From the NCBI RefSeq assembly GCF_037811135.1, contig NZ_CP149130.1, positions 3,835,001-3,899,000 of the forward strand: a stretch of 64,000 nt of DNA, written 5' to 3'. Made by a program: the position numbers and the translations under genes. The stretch is from Aeromonas rivipollensis (GTDB lineage: Bacteria; Pseudomonadota; Gammaproteobacteria; Enterobacterales; Aeromonadaceae). The first letter of the stretch is position 1, and each line of letters begins with the position of its first letter. This document shows, piece by piece, positions 37,234 through 48,091 of this stretch. Below the pieces are notes generated by a model. The model made no database searches, was not told where the DNA came from, and saw only the letters and a list, made by a program, of their open reading frames with translations.

Positions 37234-40200
37234 TGCGCCTCTCCTTCATACAGGTAAATTTTCTTGGGCGACATGTCCATTTCCGCCTCTTCCGCGCCCT
37301 GGTTGCACTCCCCGGCACCAGTACAGCGCTCCGGCTCACCGTCACCCTCGTCCTTGAGAATCACCTCCTCCCCAACACCTCCTCCAATGATACGGACCTT
37401 GGCATCATCCCCTGCATGCACCACCAGATCATCCGCTACCTTGTTTTGCACTTCCACGTAGCGCTCCGGCGTTTCATTGCCGTCGAGATCGACCACATAA
37501 CGGAAGGAGCTGCCATAGTGCATGTCCACCATATACTGACGCGCCGCACCTATGGACTGAATGGTGCATTGCTGGAAGGACTGCACCTGCGGCAGGAACG
37601 AGGTGAAGTAAAGCTTGCCCTGCAACACCACGCCCGCCCCCATGGACTTCTCGCCGGGTTCGTTCAACCAGTTGACCCAACCCTTGGCGGTGGTGATGCC
37701 CGCCTTGGTTGCCAGAATGCCATCGCTGGTCGTCTGTGCCGACAAGGGGTCTGAGGTCACGTCGTAGAGATCAGTAATCAGAATGGGATTTCTGGCCTGT
37801 GCTGTGGTCGCACGAGGCATGACATCGTAATCACGCAGCATGAAATAACCATTGCGGACGGTCGCCTCCGAGGAGGGACGATTGCGATCACCACTGCCAA
37901 TCAGCACCGCATCAAAGGGACGATCCTGATAGGAATAGACAGTATTCCCCCCCACCACTGTACGTGTCACTTCCTTGTTGATGGTGCGCACCACTATGGG
38001 TTGCGTAAAGAAGCGGCGATCGGCGGCCTGAGTGCCGTCGGATCCCAGACTGGCAAATTTGAATACCCGCCAATCTGACTTAGTGGCATTCGGGAGATCC
38101 ATTCGCCAGATATTGCCTCCGGTATCCCCCGCATAGATGCGGTCGATCTTGCCATCACCATCGCTATCGAGGGTCGCCACCGACCCCGGCATGCTGTCGG
38201 TCATCCCTGTGACCTGGAGATTGGTGGTTGAGGTGGCTGCCGGGGTCGCACTGAACACCAAGGCCCCTGTCTCAGCGTTGACGATATAGATCCCCCTGCC
38301 CATGCTGTCATTCGCCCCCACCCCCTGGGCACTCTTGTTCACATCATAACCGCCAGCAAAGATAAGGACGGGCGTGGTGACTCCTGGCACAAAGGCGACT
38401 TCAGGCACCGACCAGGTCAGCCCCAGCTCGCCGAAGCCCGTCGTTTGGGAGTTCAGACGCCATTTCAGCGTTGGGGTATTGGGGCTGGAGATATCAAAGG
38501 CATAATAGGCCTTTCCACCGCTTCTCAATCCGGTGAACACCCAAACAAAATCATTCTCGGAAGATTTCAACACCCCATTGCGATTGGCATCTTTGATAAG
38601 GGCGACAGGAGAGGAGTCAACACCATAAATATGCTCCGCAGATTCGGCGTTGATACGCAATGCCCTCTGGTTGGGCAAGAACTCATAGGGAATGGCGGCC
38701 CAACTCTCATCTATGGTGCTGCCCATATCCTTGAACATATGAAGGAAACCCGCATTGGTCCCAAACAAGATCCGCAAATCAGGCGCATCGGCCGGGTTGC
38801 CGGATTGAGGGCCATAGTTCAACACCAGCGGCCGAGAATGCAGAGGGTCTCCCATGATGTGGCTGCGTATCAGGGTCGACGTATCAAAATCTTCGTCGTC
38901 GACATCCAACCCCTTGGTCCAGTCGATCAGTGAATCGAGTTCTGTCGTACTGCCTGCCTGCATGAAAGTCATGAGCGCCGCCTCACTGCCCGCCTGCGTC
39001 ACCAGATTTGCCTTGGTGAGCGCATCGAGCCGATTCTGGGCATTATTGATGACATAAAGACTGCGGGTGCTTTTTCCCGCCAGCATCTCTTGTGCCCCAC
39101 CTTCAGCTACTTTGTTGCCATCACGACTTGATGACCAGAAGGTCTGGGCGCTGTCGATGATAGTGCCATCAAACTTGATGGCGGGCAGACCTCGGCTATC
39201 CGCGACATAACCGTCCGGAGAAAATACCAGTTTCTTCAGATTGCCCCGCCATCTGGGCCCATCGTCCGGCTCAAACATGGCGTAATAGATGTTATTGAGA
39301 CTACGGGTCCGGTCGAAATTGTTGCTGGCAATCGCAGGGGACACCAGTGAGGTATTGATGCGCAGGATCGCCAGCAAAGAGGCCTTTAGCGCATCGGTCA
39401 AGGCTGAGGCATCGGTCGCTGGGTAGTACTCACCACCTCCCCGTCTGGCCGTCTCCGCCAGCAGATTACCCGCCCCCGAGATGGCTTCATCACCGAATCC
39501 AACGGTGAAGGTGGTCACAGTCTGGGTCCCTGGTGAAACAGCATTGACATCCTTGTGCTTCATATAACCGGCCAAGGCAGCCAGATAGCTGCTGGACCTG
39601 TTCCCTGAACCATAAGAAACGGCAGTCCCGTAAGCCGCTTTTTCATCGCTGGACAATGTAGTTATCAGTCCCTGGACAAGGGTATTCGCATCACCGTCCT
39701 GGGTCGGCTCTCCATCGGTGATGTAAATGACATAACCGTTGTTTGAGCAGTTATCATAGGGGGCTTGATAGGTGCCTGTCGGGCTTTCGGCGGTCGTATC
39801 TCTCGGGCTACCTTGCAGTCCATATACAACGTCCTTGCCCCCAAAGAATTGATATGCCTCACTCAACGTCTCGCATAGCGGTGTATTGGTACTGGCGGTC
39901 AAACCTTCAACCCGGTCCAGCAGGTCCTGCTCCCCCGTCTTGCCATTTGCCAGGGTAATCTCACTGCCTAATATATCCCTGACAATGCGTCCACCATTAT
40001 TATCACTATCATCATTTCTATTAAAGATAGCCAGACCGAAGTCCACCCCTGGCGTGGATGAAATCAAGCCTTTCACTGCATCTTTGGCAATACGGAGTCG
40101 AGATTCCACTGAGTATCCGGTTGGGCCATGATACCAGCGGATATAATTGGCAGAATAAATGGTCACAGCCGTATTGCTGGCATTGACGGCATTGTTTTTA

Positions 40201-40805
40201 TTGGTCGTATAAAACCACTCGCCGTTTCTGGTACTATCCTTATCTACTGGATAACCAGCCCCGACCGTCCAGCTACCGCTATAGGGGTTGGCCGGGTTGC
40301 TTGCCGTGATATCCTGCTTGCAATCTACCAGATTGATATTGCTCTCTTGATCACCACTGAGCGAATTCCATTCACCTCGCCCTCGTCCTGGTGGGTTACC
40401 ACTCGTCACCTCATAACTCCACATTTGTGACTGAAAATAACCAATATTCGACAATGGCGTTTTTGAAGTCGCACAGGCATTCAGCTTGTCGGAGAATCGC
40501 CTACTGGTGGTGATCGCAGGAACACTTCCATCCGTTGAAAAATAGATATATTTTTTGCTATTACTGGAATCTGGGTCATTACTCAGGGCGGGATATACCG
40601 TAGCCGGATTATAGGCCTCTTTGATCTGCTCCATGGTGTCTCTCATGCTGCCCGAGTTATCGAATATCAGCAGCACCTTGGGGCGAAAGTCCCCCGCCTT
40701 GTTGAAGTCATAAATAAAAAGCTCGGTGTCATCGGCTCTCGTCGATGTAATGCCCAAAACAAGGCTACACCAGCATAAAATCACTCCAAGTCGTCGTAAC
40801 CACAT
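37230..40805 (-). CDS. pilY1: Type IV pilus tip-associated adhesin PilY1/TapY1
   Basis: PilY1 is the large cell-surface protein that primes type IVa pilus assembly with minor pilins and acts in adhesion and surface sensing. The product is 1191 residues from the ATG at 40805, which has AGGAGCGAAGG upstream, with signal peptide MWLRRLGVILCWCSLVLGIT. A von Willebrand A domain follows with the MIDAS motif DNSGSM (Asp49, Ser51, Ser53). The C-terminal beta-propeller region has PilY1-type calcium loops, notably DSDGDGKIDRIYAGDTGG near residue 878. The N-terminal third is clearly poorer in G+C than its neighbours, suggesting diversifying selection or exchange. Confidence 0.93.
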   Translation of the reverse strand: MWLRRLGVILCWCSLVLGITSTRADDTELFIYDFNKAGDFRPKVLLIFDNSGSMRDTMEQIKEAYNPATVYPALSNDPDSSNSKKYIYFSTDGSVPAITTSRRFSDKLNACATSKTPLSNIGYFQSQMWSYEVTSGNPPGRGRGEWNSLSGDQESNINLVDCKQDITASNPANPYSGSWTVGAGYPVDKDSTRNGEWFYTTNKNNAVNASNTAVTIYSANYIRWYHGPTGYSVESRLRIAKDAVKGLISSTPGVDFGLAIFNRNDDSDNNGGRIVRDILGSEITLANGKTGEQDLLDRVEGLTASTNTPLCETLSEAYQFFGGKDVVYGLQGSPRDTTAESPTGTYQAPYDNCSNNGYVIYITDGEPTQDGDANTLVQGLITTLSSDEKAAYGTAVSYGSGNRSSSYLAALAGYMKHKDVNAVSPGTQTVTTFTVGFGDEAISGAGNLLAETARRGGGEYYPATDASALTDALKASLLAILRINTSLVSPAIASNNFDRTRSLNNIYYAMFEPDDGPRWRGNLKKLVFSPDGYVADSRGLPAIKFDGTIIDSAQTFWSSSRDGNKVAEGGAQEMLAGKSTRSLYVINNAQNRLDALTKANLVTQAGSEAALMTFMQAGSTTELDSLIDWTKGLDVDDEDFDTSTLIRSHIMGDPLHSRPLVLNYGPQSGNPADAPDLRILFGTNAGFLHMFKDMGSTIDESWAAIPYEFLPNQRALRINAESAEHIYGVDSSPVALIKDANRNGVLKSSENDFVWVFTGLRSGGKAYYAFDISSPNTPTLKWRLNSQTTGFGELGLTWSVPEVAFVPGVTTPVLIFAGGYDVNKSAQGVGANDSMGRGIYIVNAETGALVFSATPAATSTTNLQVTGMTDSMPGSVATLDSDGDGKIDRIYAGDTGGNIWRMDLPNATKSDWRVFKFASLGSDGTQAADRRFFTQPIVVRTINKEVTRTVVGGNTVYSYQDRPFDAVLIGSGDRNRPSSEATVRNGYFMLRDYDVMPRATTAQARNPILITDLYDVTSDPLSAQTTSDGILATKAGITTAKGWVNWLNEPGEKSMGAGVVLQGKLYFTSFLPQVQSFQQCTIQSIGAARQYMVDMHYGSSFRYVVDLDGNETPERYVEVQNKVADDLVVHAGDDAKVRIIGGGVGEEVILKDEGDGEPERCTGAGECNQGAEEAEMDMSPKKIYLYEGEAQ

Positions 40806-40816
40806 ATCCTTCGCTC

Positions 40817-41260
40817 CTATTCGGTGAGCAGTGGTTGTTCTACACCCGCAATCCAAGTCAACGGGCGAACATATTTGCCATAGTTCACATTGGCCTGCAG
40901 CTCGACATACTTGCACGCAGGAATCACATTGTTGCTGCTGGCGTCAACCTTGCGCTTGCAGACGGTTTCGGTGCGATTGGTAAGAGCGACAGCCGCCGAA
41001 GCATTGCTGCTATTGACGCTGATCGCCGCACTGGCCCCCAGAGTGGAGCCCATGCCGGCAATCACAGTCGATATGTTGTTGCTCTGCATCGCGGCTTCGA
41101 TGATGCCTTCGAGACGGTGTTCCGCCTGGCGGAAGCTGGCAGACGAGCCTGCCATCTTGAGGTCTTGCCCCGAAGATTGCATCACCACCACGGCAATCAG
41201 GGTCAGGGGCACCAGGATGATCAGGGCGACGATCAGAGCCACACCGCGCTGGGATCTCAT
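40817..41260 (-). CDS. pilX: Type IV minor pilin PilX
   Basis: A 147-residue minor pilin with the PilX-type N-terminus MRSQRGVALIVALIILVPLT: prepilin cleavage after Gly, and Val/Ala rather than Phe-Thr-Leu-x-Glu, which is normal for PilX. The rest is a short alpha/beta domain with a Cys pair. With PilV, PilW, FimT and PilE it forms the priming complex under PilY1. Its ATG overlaps the PilW stop by four bases, and pilY1 follows after 11 bases. Confidence 0.9.
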   Translation of the reverse strand: MRSQRGVALIVALIILVPLTLIAVVVMQSSGQDLKMAGSSASFRQAEHRLEGIIEAAMQSNNISTVIAGMGSTLGASAAISVNSSNASAAVALTNRTETVCKRKVDASSNNVIPACKYVELQANVNYGKYVRPLTWIAGVEQPLLTE

Positions 41261-42252
41261 GCTCCACCTCCCACTATTACCGCAGGATTGCGCAGCGATA
41301 CGCTGGTTTCCAGTAACAGGCGGCGGAAACCATCTCCATTGCCGGAGACACTGACGCTGCCAACCTGATAGACATTGTTATTTACATAACTGCTGGACGC
41401 TTGCAGTGAACGCACCAAGATAAAGATACGGGCCGCTACAACGCGCCCCTCGCTCCATTCCTGTTCGGTGACATTCGCGGTTGCCACATAGCGATCGATG
41501 ACACCATCCGATACTGGGCTGTCGTCGACACCAAACAGTACCGTCATTCTTTCAATCCCCTCGGCCATGGGGCCGGTGATCAATACCGAACCACCATTCG
41601 CGGTCAGGTAACGCTTTCTCAATTCAGGGTTGCCTGCTGCATTGGGAGAAAGGTAATAGATAAAGTGCTGATATTCCCAGAGCTGACGCTCCGGCGTCAT
41701 AGCGGGGACCGTTTCTCCCCCCTTGAACATCTGGGCGGCCTGGGTCGTCGTGGCGAGATAAAAGCGATTGCCAGTCGCGGCGGCATCCGCCAGCGGAAGA
41801 CCAATCAGCCGCTTGATGCTGATGACATCCGTATTGGCGATACGCGATGCCACAGGGATACAAGAAAATGCACCACCAGCAATGGCCCTATTGTTGTCTA
41901 CTCGGGCGACCCAGAGCCCTCGGTTCGTTCCCACACTGGGTGGCAAGCTGCCTCGTCCCAGATTGTCCATACAATCATTTGCCGCAAGCACCGTTGAACC
42001 ACTACTTAAGGTCACACCCTGCCCAGTTGCCATAGGCGAACCTGTATAGTCCCCCCAGAAGCCGGCCCATTTCAGATCCTGGGTGAGCAGGCGCATGGCG
42101 ATACGGCCATTTTCCTGCAACTCGCTCTGATCGAAGGCATCTTCAGTGGTGGCACGGGAAGCTACAAATATGCTCAGGCCACCGCCAATCAGAAACACCC
42201 CGATCAGCATGGCGATCAGCCACTCGACCAAGGTAAAACCACGGGCGTTCAT
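41257..42252 (-). CDS. pilW: Type IV pilus assembly protein PilW
   Basis: A 331-residue minor pilin, the usual PilW size. The prepilin signal is MNARG then FTLVEWLIAMLIGVFLIGG, with Glu at +5. The conserved PilW feature QENGRIAMRLLTQDLKWAGFWG follows at about 45-66, and two cysteines sit in the middle of the protein. It overlaps pilV by four bases and pilX by four bases, so translation of the minor pilins is coupled. Confidence 0.92.
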   Translation of the reverse strand: MNARGFTLVEWLIAMLIGVFLIGGGLSIFVASRATTEDAFDQSELQENGRIAMRLLTQDLKWAGFWGDYTGSPMATGQGVTLSSGSTVLAANDCMDNLGRGSLPPSVGTNRGLWVARVDNNRAIAGGAFSCIPVASRIANTDVISIKRLIGLPLADAAATGNRFYLATTTQAAQMFKGGETVPAMTPERQLWEYQHFIYYLSPNAAGNPELRKRYLTANGGSVLITGPMAEGIERMTVLFGVDDSPVSDGVIDRYVATANVTEQEWSEGRVVAARIFILVRSLQASSSYVNNNVYQVGSVSVSGNGDGFRRLLLETSVSLRNPAVIVGGGA

Positions 42253-42812
42253 AAGGTGGTCGTCAGCACGAACTGACGCCTCTGCCGATCTGCAGCATTC
42301 CCCAGTCCACAGCTGTTGCGCACGGCGGTCACTGCATCGGCGCCATCAGACAGAGACTCACGGCCGCGCCAGAAGATCCCCACCGTCAGGCTGTTGTTGG
42401 CCCCGCGGATCACGCAGCCGACCGGAGCCTGCAAAGATGACGCTGATCCAGACACGGCGGAGCCAAGCAGAGACTGTTGCCAATAGAAGAGATCCAGCGC
42501 CTGCCGCTCGGTCCTGCTGCAATCCGACATGGTGCCATTGCTGTTGGCACAACTGGGCATGTTCAGGATAGTGTTGCCGGACACGACTGTCGTGCCTTGG
42601 GCAGTCCAACTGTCCTGGTTGATCCTGGCACGCTCAACGAGGTCATTTGCCAGCCAGTTGGCAATGGTGCGCTGGCGGGCCTCATAGCCGGAAAACTTGG
42701 CCGTGGCCTGCATGCCAACCAAGCCCAACAGACCAAAGGAGAGCACAACTGCGGCTATCATCACTTCCAGCAGGCTGAATCCGGTCATCTGGTGACGGAG
42801 TTGTCGTTTCAT
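42249..42812 (-). CDS. pilV: Type IV pilus modification protein PilV
   Basis: A 187-residue minor pilin with a prepilin signal after an unusually long basic leader (MKRQLRHQMTG, then FSLLEVMIAAVVLSFGLLG). The PilV-type segment GMQATAKFSGYEARQRTIANW follows. It begins three bases after the pilE stop and overlaps pilW by four bases. Role: part of the PilVWX-PilE complex that initiates pilus assembly. Confidence 0.92.
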   Translation of the reverse strand: MKRQLRHQMTGFSLLEVMIAAVVLSFGLLGLVGMQATAKFSGYEARQRTIANWLANDLVERARINQDSWTAQGTTVVSGNTILNMPSCANSNGTMSDCSRTERQALDLFYWQQSLLGSAVSGSASSLQAPVGCVIRGANNSLTVGIFWRGRESLSDGADAVTAVRNSCGLGNAADRQRRQFVLTTTL

Positions 42813-42815
42813 CGG

Positions 42816-43223
42816 CTAGTCCCAGCAGGCGTCGTTGACGGTATCGCCGAGTCGGGTGGCGCTTCTGGTGCCATCCTGATCGATGGAGAAGATGATGCAG
42901 TCGCTATCGGAGCCTTGTGCGCCGGAAGCCGTGGCAAAGAGAATGAAAGTATTGGTTCCGGCAGAGATGACCAGATGGTAAAAGCCGGACTCGGAGTCGT
43001 CGGAGATATTCAGGTCGGCAGCGGAGGAGGTGTACCGATTGAAGTCCATAAAATAGGTTTCTTGTCTGTTGGCGGCATCCAACAGCATCTTTTTGGCATC
43101 AATACGGTGGCTGGCCAGCAGATAACGCTGATATGAGGGATAAGCAATGGTGCCAAGAATCGCCACTATGGCGACGACAATCATCAATTCAATGAGAGAA
43201 AAGCCTCGATAGAACCCAATCAT
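42816..43223 (-). CDS. pilE: Type IV minor pilin PilE
   Basis: A 135-residue pilin with leader MIGFYRG and mature start FSLIELMIVVAIVAILGTIA; the body carries AYPSYQRYLLASHRIDAKKM and a C-terminal disulfide pair (DCIIFSID and NDACWD). The short length and the position at the head of the minor-pilin operon favour PilE over a major pilin. AAGGATGG precedes the ATG. Order downstream is pilV, pilW, pilX, pilY1, tapY2. Confidence 0.9.
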   Translation of the reverse strand: MIGFYRGFSLIELMIVVAIVAILGTIAYPSYQRYLLASHRIDAKKMLLDAANRQETYFMDFNRYTSSAADLNISDDSESGFYHLVISAGTNTFILFATASGAQGSDSDCIIFSIDQDGTRSATRLGDTVNDACWD

Positions 43224-43259
43224 ATCCCATCCTTGGTGACTGGCGGTCTTGTTAGTCTA

Positions 43260-43292
43260 ATGCCGGATAGGTCGCGACAACAAATCCGGCAT
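43260..43292. terminator. Inverted repeat beyond ispH
   Basis: ATGCCGGAT (43260-43268) and ATCCGGCAT (43284-43292) form a perfect 9-bp stem with a 15-base loop between ispH and pilE. No T run follows on either strand, so it may be an mRNA 3' end or an operator for the pilin operon. Confidence 0.4.
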
Positions 43293-43333
43293 CAGGAACA
43301 TCACTCTTTATTCTTAGGCCATCCTGGCCACAT

Positions 43334-44269
43334 TCAAATGATTCTAAGCTCGGGTGGCACCTCGAATACCACGTTCTCTTCACGACCCGGGTGTTCGGTC
43401 ACTATCTTGCCACCCAGCTCGCGCAGACGGGCGATGACATTCTGCACCAGCACATCGGGAGCAGAGGCCCCTGCCGTCACCCCGATACGTTCGACACCGT
43501 CCAACCAGCCCGGCTCGATCATGGAGGCATCGTCGATAAGGTAGGCTCGCGCCCCCACCTTTTCGGCCAGCTCGCGCAGGCGATTGGAGTTGGAGGAGTT
43601 CCGTGAGCCCACTACCAGCATGGCGTCCACCAGCCCGGCCATCTCCCGCACCGCATCCTGACGGTTCTGGGTGGCGTAGCAGATGTCATCCTTGCGCGGC
43701 CCCTGGATCTTGGGGAAGTGCTTGCGCAGCGCATCGATGACGTCCGAGGTCTCGTCCACGCTCAGGGTGGTCTGGGTGACGAAGCAGAGATCATCCGGGT
43801 TCTTCACCTTGAGCTTGGCCACGTCCTCCGGTGTCTCCACCAGATACATGCCGCCTTCGCGATTCTCGTACTGCCCCATGGTCCCGATCACCTCGGGGTG
43901 ACCGGCGTGCCCGATGAGCACGGCCTCTGAGCCCTTGCGGCTGGCGCGATGAACCTCCATGTGCACCTTGGTCACCAGCGGACAAGTCGCATCGAACACC
44001 TTGAGGGCACGGGACTTGGCCATCTCGCGCACCGTCTTGGCCACGCCGTGGGCGGAGAAGATGACGATGCTGTCGTCCGGCACCTCGTCGAGCTCCTCGA
44101 CAAACACGGCTCCCGCATCTTTCAGCTTGTTCACCACGTAGCGGTTGTGTACCACCTCGTGACGGACATAGATGGGGGCACCAAATTTTTCCAATGCGCT
44201 CTCGACGATGCTGATGGCACGGTCGACACCGGCACAGAAACCACGCGGGTTAGCAAGCAAAATATCCAT
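43334..44269 (-). CDS. ispH: 4-hydroxy-3-methylbut-2-enyl diphosphate reductase
   Basis: IspH is the last enzyme of the MEP isoprenoid pathway, reducing HMBPP to IPP and DMAPP through a [4Fe-4S] cluster. The 311 residues begin [19 protein letters not shown]; the cluster ligands Cys12, Cys96 and Cys197 are all present (GFCAGV, DATCPLV, DDICYAT), as is the His41/His124-type substrate site. Its start codon shares one base with the fkpB stop. It closes the ribF-ileS-lspA-fkpB-ispH operon, the same order as in E. coli. Confidence 0.98.
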   Translation of the reverse strand: MDILLANPRGFCAGVDRAISIVESALEKFGAPIYVRHEVVHNRYVVNKLKDAGAVFVEELDEVPDDSIVIFSAHGVAKTVREMAKSRALKVFDATCPLVTKVHMEVHRASRKGSEAVLIGHAGHPEVIGTMGQYENREGGMYLVETPEDVAKLKVKNPDDLCFVTQTTLSVDETSDVIDALRKHFPKIQGPRKDDICYATQNRQDAVREMAGLVDAMLVVGSRNSSNSNRLRELAEKVGARAYLIDDASMIEPGWLDGVERIGVTAGASAPDVLVQNVIARLRELGGKIVTEHPGREENVVFEVPPELRII

Positions 44270-44721
44270 CAGCTCACCTTTTCCTCGTCATCCACGCCCA
44301 GGATCTCCACCTCGAACGTGACGGTGTGACCCGCCAGCGGGTGATTGAAATCGACCGTCACCGACATCCCTTCCACCGCCCTTATGATGCCGGGCAGCTC
44401 GCTGCCGTTTGGTTGGTCGAAGATCATGATAGTACCGACCTTGGGCTCCACTTCGGCACCGAACTTGGCGCGATCCAGGTGGTAGATGTTGTCGGGATTG
44501 GAGAGGCCGAAGGCCTGCTCCGGCGCCAGCGTGAAGCTCTTGCTCTCCCCCTGACTAAGCCCAAGCAGGCACTGCTCGAAGGTGTCGGTCAGGCTGCCAT
44601 CCCCCATCCGCAGGCGGGCAGGTTTGCCGTGCAGCGCCGTGCTGTCTGCCACAGAGCCGTCTTCCAGCTTGATGGAGAAATGGAACAGTACGCTGCTGTC
44701 AGCGCCTATGGCCTGGCTCAT
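44269..44721 (-). CDS. fkpB: FKBP-type peptidyl-prolyl isomerase (SlpA/FkpB)
   Basis: A 150-residue SlyD-like cis-trans prolyl isomerase and chaperone. It has the FKBP strand [16 protein letters not shown], an inserted-flap region ([19 protein letters not shown]) and the conserved [17 protein letters not shown] segment. The start at 44721 ([19 protein letters not shown]) fits the family; longer frames do not. It overlaps lspA upstream by four bases and ispH downstream by one base. Confidence 0.95.
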   Translation of the reverse strand: MSQAIGADSSVLFHFSIKLEDGSVADSTALHGKPARLRMGDGSLTDTFEQCLLGLSQGESKSFTLAPEQAFGLSNPDNIYHLDRAKFGAEVEPKVGTIMIFDQPNGSELPGIIRAVEGMSVTVDFNHPLAGHTVTFEVEILGVDDEEKVS

Positions 44722-45230
44722 GCCGCCTCCTTCTGTTTTTCGGAGCGAAAACCTTCCAGCACTATCATGGCGGCACCGATGAAGATGAAGCTGTCCGCCA
44801 GGTTGAATGCGGGCCAATGGGAGCGCTGCCAGTAGAAGTCGAGAAAATCGACCACGTGGCCCAGCACCAGGCGATCAAAGACGTTGCCAAGGGCTCCGCC
44901 GATGATGAGCGAATAGGCGATGCCGCTCCAGCGCTGGGTGACCGACTGCTTTCGCAACCAGTGCGTCAGCAGCCCACAGATGGCAAACGCCAAGACCGCG
45001 AAGAACCAGCGCTGCCAGCCCCCCTGATCGGCCAGGAAGCTGAACGCTGCGCCCTTGTTGTAGACGTGCACCAGGTTGAAGAAGGGGGTGATCTCCACCC
45101 CCGGATAGCCAAACGGCAGCAACTTGACCACGGCGAGCTTGCTCGCCTGGTCCAGTACGAAAGCCAGCACCGCCAGCCACAGCCAACGCAGGCCCGTTTT
45201 GTTATGAAGAGCGTTATTGGTCATGTTCAT
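44718..45230 (-). CDS. lspA: Lipoprotein signal peptidase II
   Basis: LspA removes the signal peptide of prolipoproteins after Lgt has attached diacylglycerol. The 170-residue protein has four membrane helices; the catalytic aspartates are in GGALGNVFDRLVLGHVVDFL (two Asp about 20 apart), and the conserved VLDQASKLAV and VYNKGAAFSFL segments are intact. Its ATG overlaps the ileS stop by one base; a second in-frame ATG two codons later is possible. Confidence 0.97.
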   Translation of the reverse strand: MNMTNNALHNKTGLRWLWLAVLAFVLDQASKLAVVKLLPFGYPGVEITPFFNLVHVYNKGAAFSFLADQGGWQRWFFAVLAFAICGLLTHWLRKQSVTQRWSGIAYSLIIGGALGNVFDRLVLGHVVDFLDFYWQRSHWPAFNLADSFIFIGAAMIVLEGFRSEKQKEAA

Positions 45231-48091
45231 CAGGCAAATTGACGCGTTTCGCCGTCACCCTCGACGTTGGTGACACAGCGGCCACAGATCTCTTCGTGAC
45301 CCGCGATGGTGCCCACGTCTTCCACATGGTGCCAGCAGCGGTCGCACTTGGCGGCAGCAGACTGGGCCACGTTCAGCCACAGGTCATCGCGCTCGGTCGC
45401 AACGGCACCTTCCGGTGCTGTGTCAGCCACCACCACCTTGGCCTTGGAGGTGAGCAGCACGAAGCGCAGCTCATCGGCCAGAGCATTCAGGCGCATTGCC
45501 AGCTCGGGCTTGGCGAACAGGGTCAGCTCGGCCTGCAGGGAGCCACCGATGCGCTTCTCGCCACGGGCGGCTTCCAGTGCCTTGTTCACTTCACCACGCA
45601 CTGTGAGGATCTCGGCCCAGAAGTCGTCGTTCAGCACTTCGCCCGCTTCCAGCCCGAACAGGCCGTCGTACCACTCTTCGGTGAACACGAACTCGCCACG
45701 CTCACCCGGCAGCAGTGCCCAGATCTCGTCGGCGGTGAAGCTCATGATGGGCGCCATCCAGCGCACCATGGCCTCGGCGATGTGATAGAGGGCGGTCTGG
45801 CAGGAGCGACGGGCCAGGCTGTCCGCCTTGGCGGTGTACTGACGGTCCTTGATGACATCCAGATAGAAGGAGCCCATCTCGATGGAGCAGAACTGCATCA
45901 GTTTCTGGGTCACGCCATGGAAGTTGTACTCATCGAACGCTGTCACTATCTCGGCCTGCACCGCCTTGGCACGGCCCACGGCCCAACGATCCACCACCAC
46001 CATGTCGGCAGGCGCCACCATGTCGGTCGCCGGATTGAAGCCGTTCAGGTTGGCCAGCAGGAAGCGGGCGGTGTTGCGGATGCGACGGTAGGCGTCGGCA
46101 GAGCGCTTGAGGATCTCGTCGGAGACGGTCATCTCGCCGGTGTAGTCGGTGCTCGCAACCCACAGACGCAGGATGTCGGCACCCAGCTTGTTCATCACAT
46201 CTTGGGGGCTGACCACGTTGCCGATGGACTTGGACATCTTGCGGCCCTGACCATCCACGGTGAAGCCGTGAGTCAGCACCTGGTTGTAGGGGGCCTTGTC
46301 TTTCATGGCCACACCGATCATCAGGGAGGACATGAACCAGCCGCGGTGCTGGTCAGAACCTTCCAGATACATGTCGGCCGGGTTGCCGTTGAACTCGGGA
46401 CGGGCGTCTACCACTGAGGAGTGGGTCGAGCCTGAGTCGAACCAGACGTCCAGGGTGTCAGGCACCTTGTCGTACAGGTCGGCGTCGCCGCCCAGCAGCT
46501 CGGCCTTGTCCAGATCCCACCAGGCCTGGATGCCGGACTGCTCGACCCGCTTGGCCACCTCTTCCATCAGGCGCACTGATTCCGGGTGCAGCTCCTGAGT
46601 CTCCTTATGAACGAACAGGGAGATGGGCACGCCCCAAGTACGCTGACGGGAGATACACCAGTCAGGACGGTTCTCGACCATGGCCTGGATGCGGTTCTTG
46701 CCCCATGCCGGCACCCAGCCGCTCTGGCCGTGCTGGGCAATGCCATCTTTCTCGATGCGCTCGATCTCTTCCAGCGCACGCTTGCGCAGACCCTTCTGCT
46801 CCATGCTGATGAACCACTGGGGGGTGGCACGGAAGATGATCGGGGTCTTGTGACGCCAGCAATGCGGGTAGGAGTGGTTGAACACCTTGTGGTGCAGCAG
46901 GGCACCACGCTCGGTCAGCACCTCGACCACGGCCGCATTGGCCTTGAACACGTGCTGGCCGGCAAACAGCTCGGTATCCGGCAGGTAGACGCCGTTGCTG
47001 CCAACCGGGTTGGCCACTTCCAGACCGTACTTCTGACCGACCACGAAGTCTTCCTGACCGTGGCCAGGGGCTGTGTGCACGGCGCCGGTACCGGCATCCA
47101 GGGTGACGTGGTCACCCAGCACCACAGGCACGTCGAAGCTGTAGAAGGGGTGGTTGAAGCGCAACAGCTCGAGCGCCGCACCCTTGGCATAGCCCAGGTT
47201 GTGGAACTTCTCGATACCGGCTCTGTCCATCACGTCCTTGACCAGCTCGGCGGCCAGGATCAGGCGCTCGGGGTAGTCACCCTCCACCTGTACCAGGGCG
47301 TAGTCGAGATCGGCGTGCATGGCGATGGCGCGGTTGGCCGGCAGGGTCCAGGGGGTAGTGGTCCAGATCACGGCAGAGAGCGGGCCTTTGCCGGTGTGAC
47401 CTTCAGGGCAGTCGAACTTGGCAGCCACTGTCGCCTCGTCGACGGCCTTGAAGCGCACGTCGATGGAGGGAGAATTCTTGTCGTAGTACTCCACTTCGGC
47501 TTCAGCCAGGGCGGAGCCGCAGTCGGTACACCAGTGCACCGGCTTGGAACCCTTGTGCAGGTGACCATTGGCGACGATCTTGGCCATGGAGCGGATGATG
47601 TTGGCTTCGGTGCCAAAGTCCATGGTCAGGTAGGGGTGTTCCCAGTCACCCAGCACGCCCAGTCGGATGAAGTCGGTCTTCTGCGCTTCAATCTGGGTCT
47701 TGGCGTATTTGCGGCACTCGGCGCGGAACTCGGCGGCGGAGACCTTCTCCCCCGGCTTGCCAACCATGCCTTCCACCTTCAGCTCGATGGGCAGACCGTG
47801 ACAATCCCAGCCCGGCACATAGGGGGAGTCGAAGCCGGAGAGGCCCTTGGACTTGATGATGATGTCTTTGAGGATCTTGTTGACCGAGTGACCGATGTGA
47901 ATGCTGCCGTTCGCGTAGGGAGGGCCATCATGCAGAATGAAAGAAGGCTTGCCCGCTTTGGCGCGGCGAATGGCGCCGTAAAGATCCTGATCGTACCAAC
48001 GCTTGAGCATGTTGGGTTCGCGCTTGGCCAGATCGCCACGCATCGGAAACTCGGTTTCCGGCAGATTCAGGGTGTGTTTATAGTCGCTCAT
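45230..48091 (-). CDS. ileS: Isoleucyl-tRNA synthetase
   Basis: Class I synthetase charging tRNA-Ile. The 953-residue protein shows the HIGH box in [14 protein letters not shown] (about residue 64), the KMSKS box in [10 protein letters not shown] (about residue 604), the large CP1 editing domain between them, and the C-terminal zinc finger [12 protein letters not shown] ... [13 protein letters not shown]. The length and zinc finger match the bacterial type-I IleS. It begins where ribF ends (one-base overlap) and runs into lspA. Confidence 0.98.
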   Translation of the reverse strand: MSDYKHTLNLPETEFPMRGDLAKREPNMLKRWYDQDLYGAIRRAKAGKPSFILHDGPPYANGSIHIGHSVNKILKDIIIKSKGLSGFDSPYVPGWDCHGLPIELKVEGMVGKPGEKVSAAEFRAECRKYAKTQIEAQKTDFIRLGVLGDWEHPYLTMDFGTEANIIRSMAKIVANGHLHKGSKPVHWCTDCGSALAEAEVEYYDKNSPSIDVRFKAVDEATVAAKFDCPEGHTGKGPLSAVIWTTTPWTLPANRAIAMHADLDYALVQVEGDYPERLILAAELVKDVMDRAGIEKFHNLGYAKGAALELLRFNHPFYSFDVPVVLGDHVTLDAGTGAVHTAPGHGQEDFVVGQKYGLEVANPVGSNGVYLPDTELFAGQHVFKANAAVVEVLTERGALLHHKVFNHSYPHCWRHKTPIIFRATPQWFISMEQKGLRKRALEEIERIEKDGIAQHGQSGWVPAWGKNRIQAMVENRPDWCISRQRTWGVPISLFVHKETQELHPESVRLMEEVAKRVEQSGIQAWWDLDKAELLGGDADLYDKVPDTLDVWFDSGSTHSSVVDARPEFNGNPADMYLEGSDQHRGWFMSSLMIGVAMKDKAPYNQVLTHGFTVDGQGRKMSKSIGNVVSPQDVMNKLGADILRLWVASTDYTGEMTVSDEILKRSADAYRRIRNTARFLLANLNGFNPATDMVAPADMVVVDRWAVGRAKAVQAEIVTAFDEYNFHGVTQKLMQFCSIEMGSFYLDVIKDRQYTAKADSLARRSCQTALYHIAEAMVRWMAPIMSFTADEIWALLPGERGEFVFTEEWYDGLFGLEAGEVLNDDFWAEILTVRGEVNKALEAARGEKRIGGSLQAELTLFAKPELAMRLNALADELRFVLLTSKAKVVVADTAPEGAVATERDDLWLNVAQSAAAKCDRCWHHVEDVGTIAGHEEICGRCVTNVEGDGETRQFA

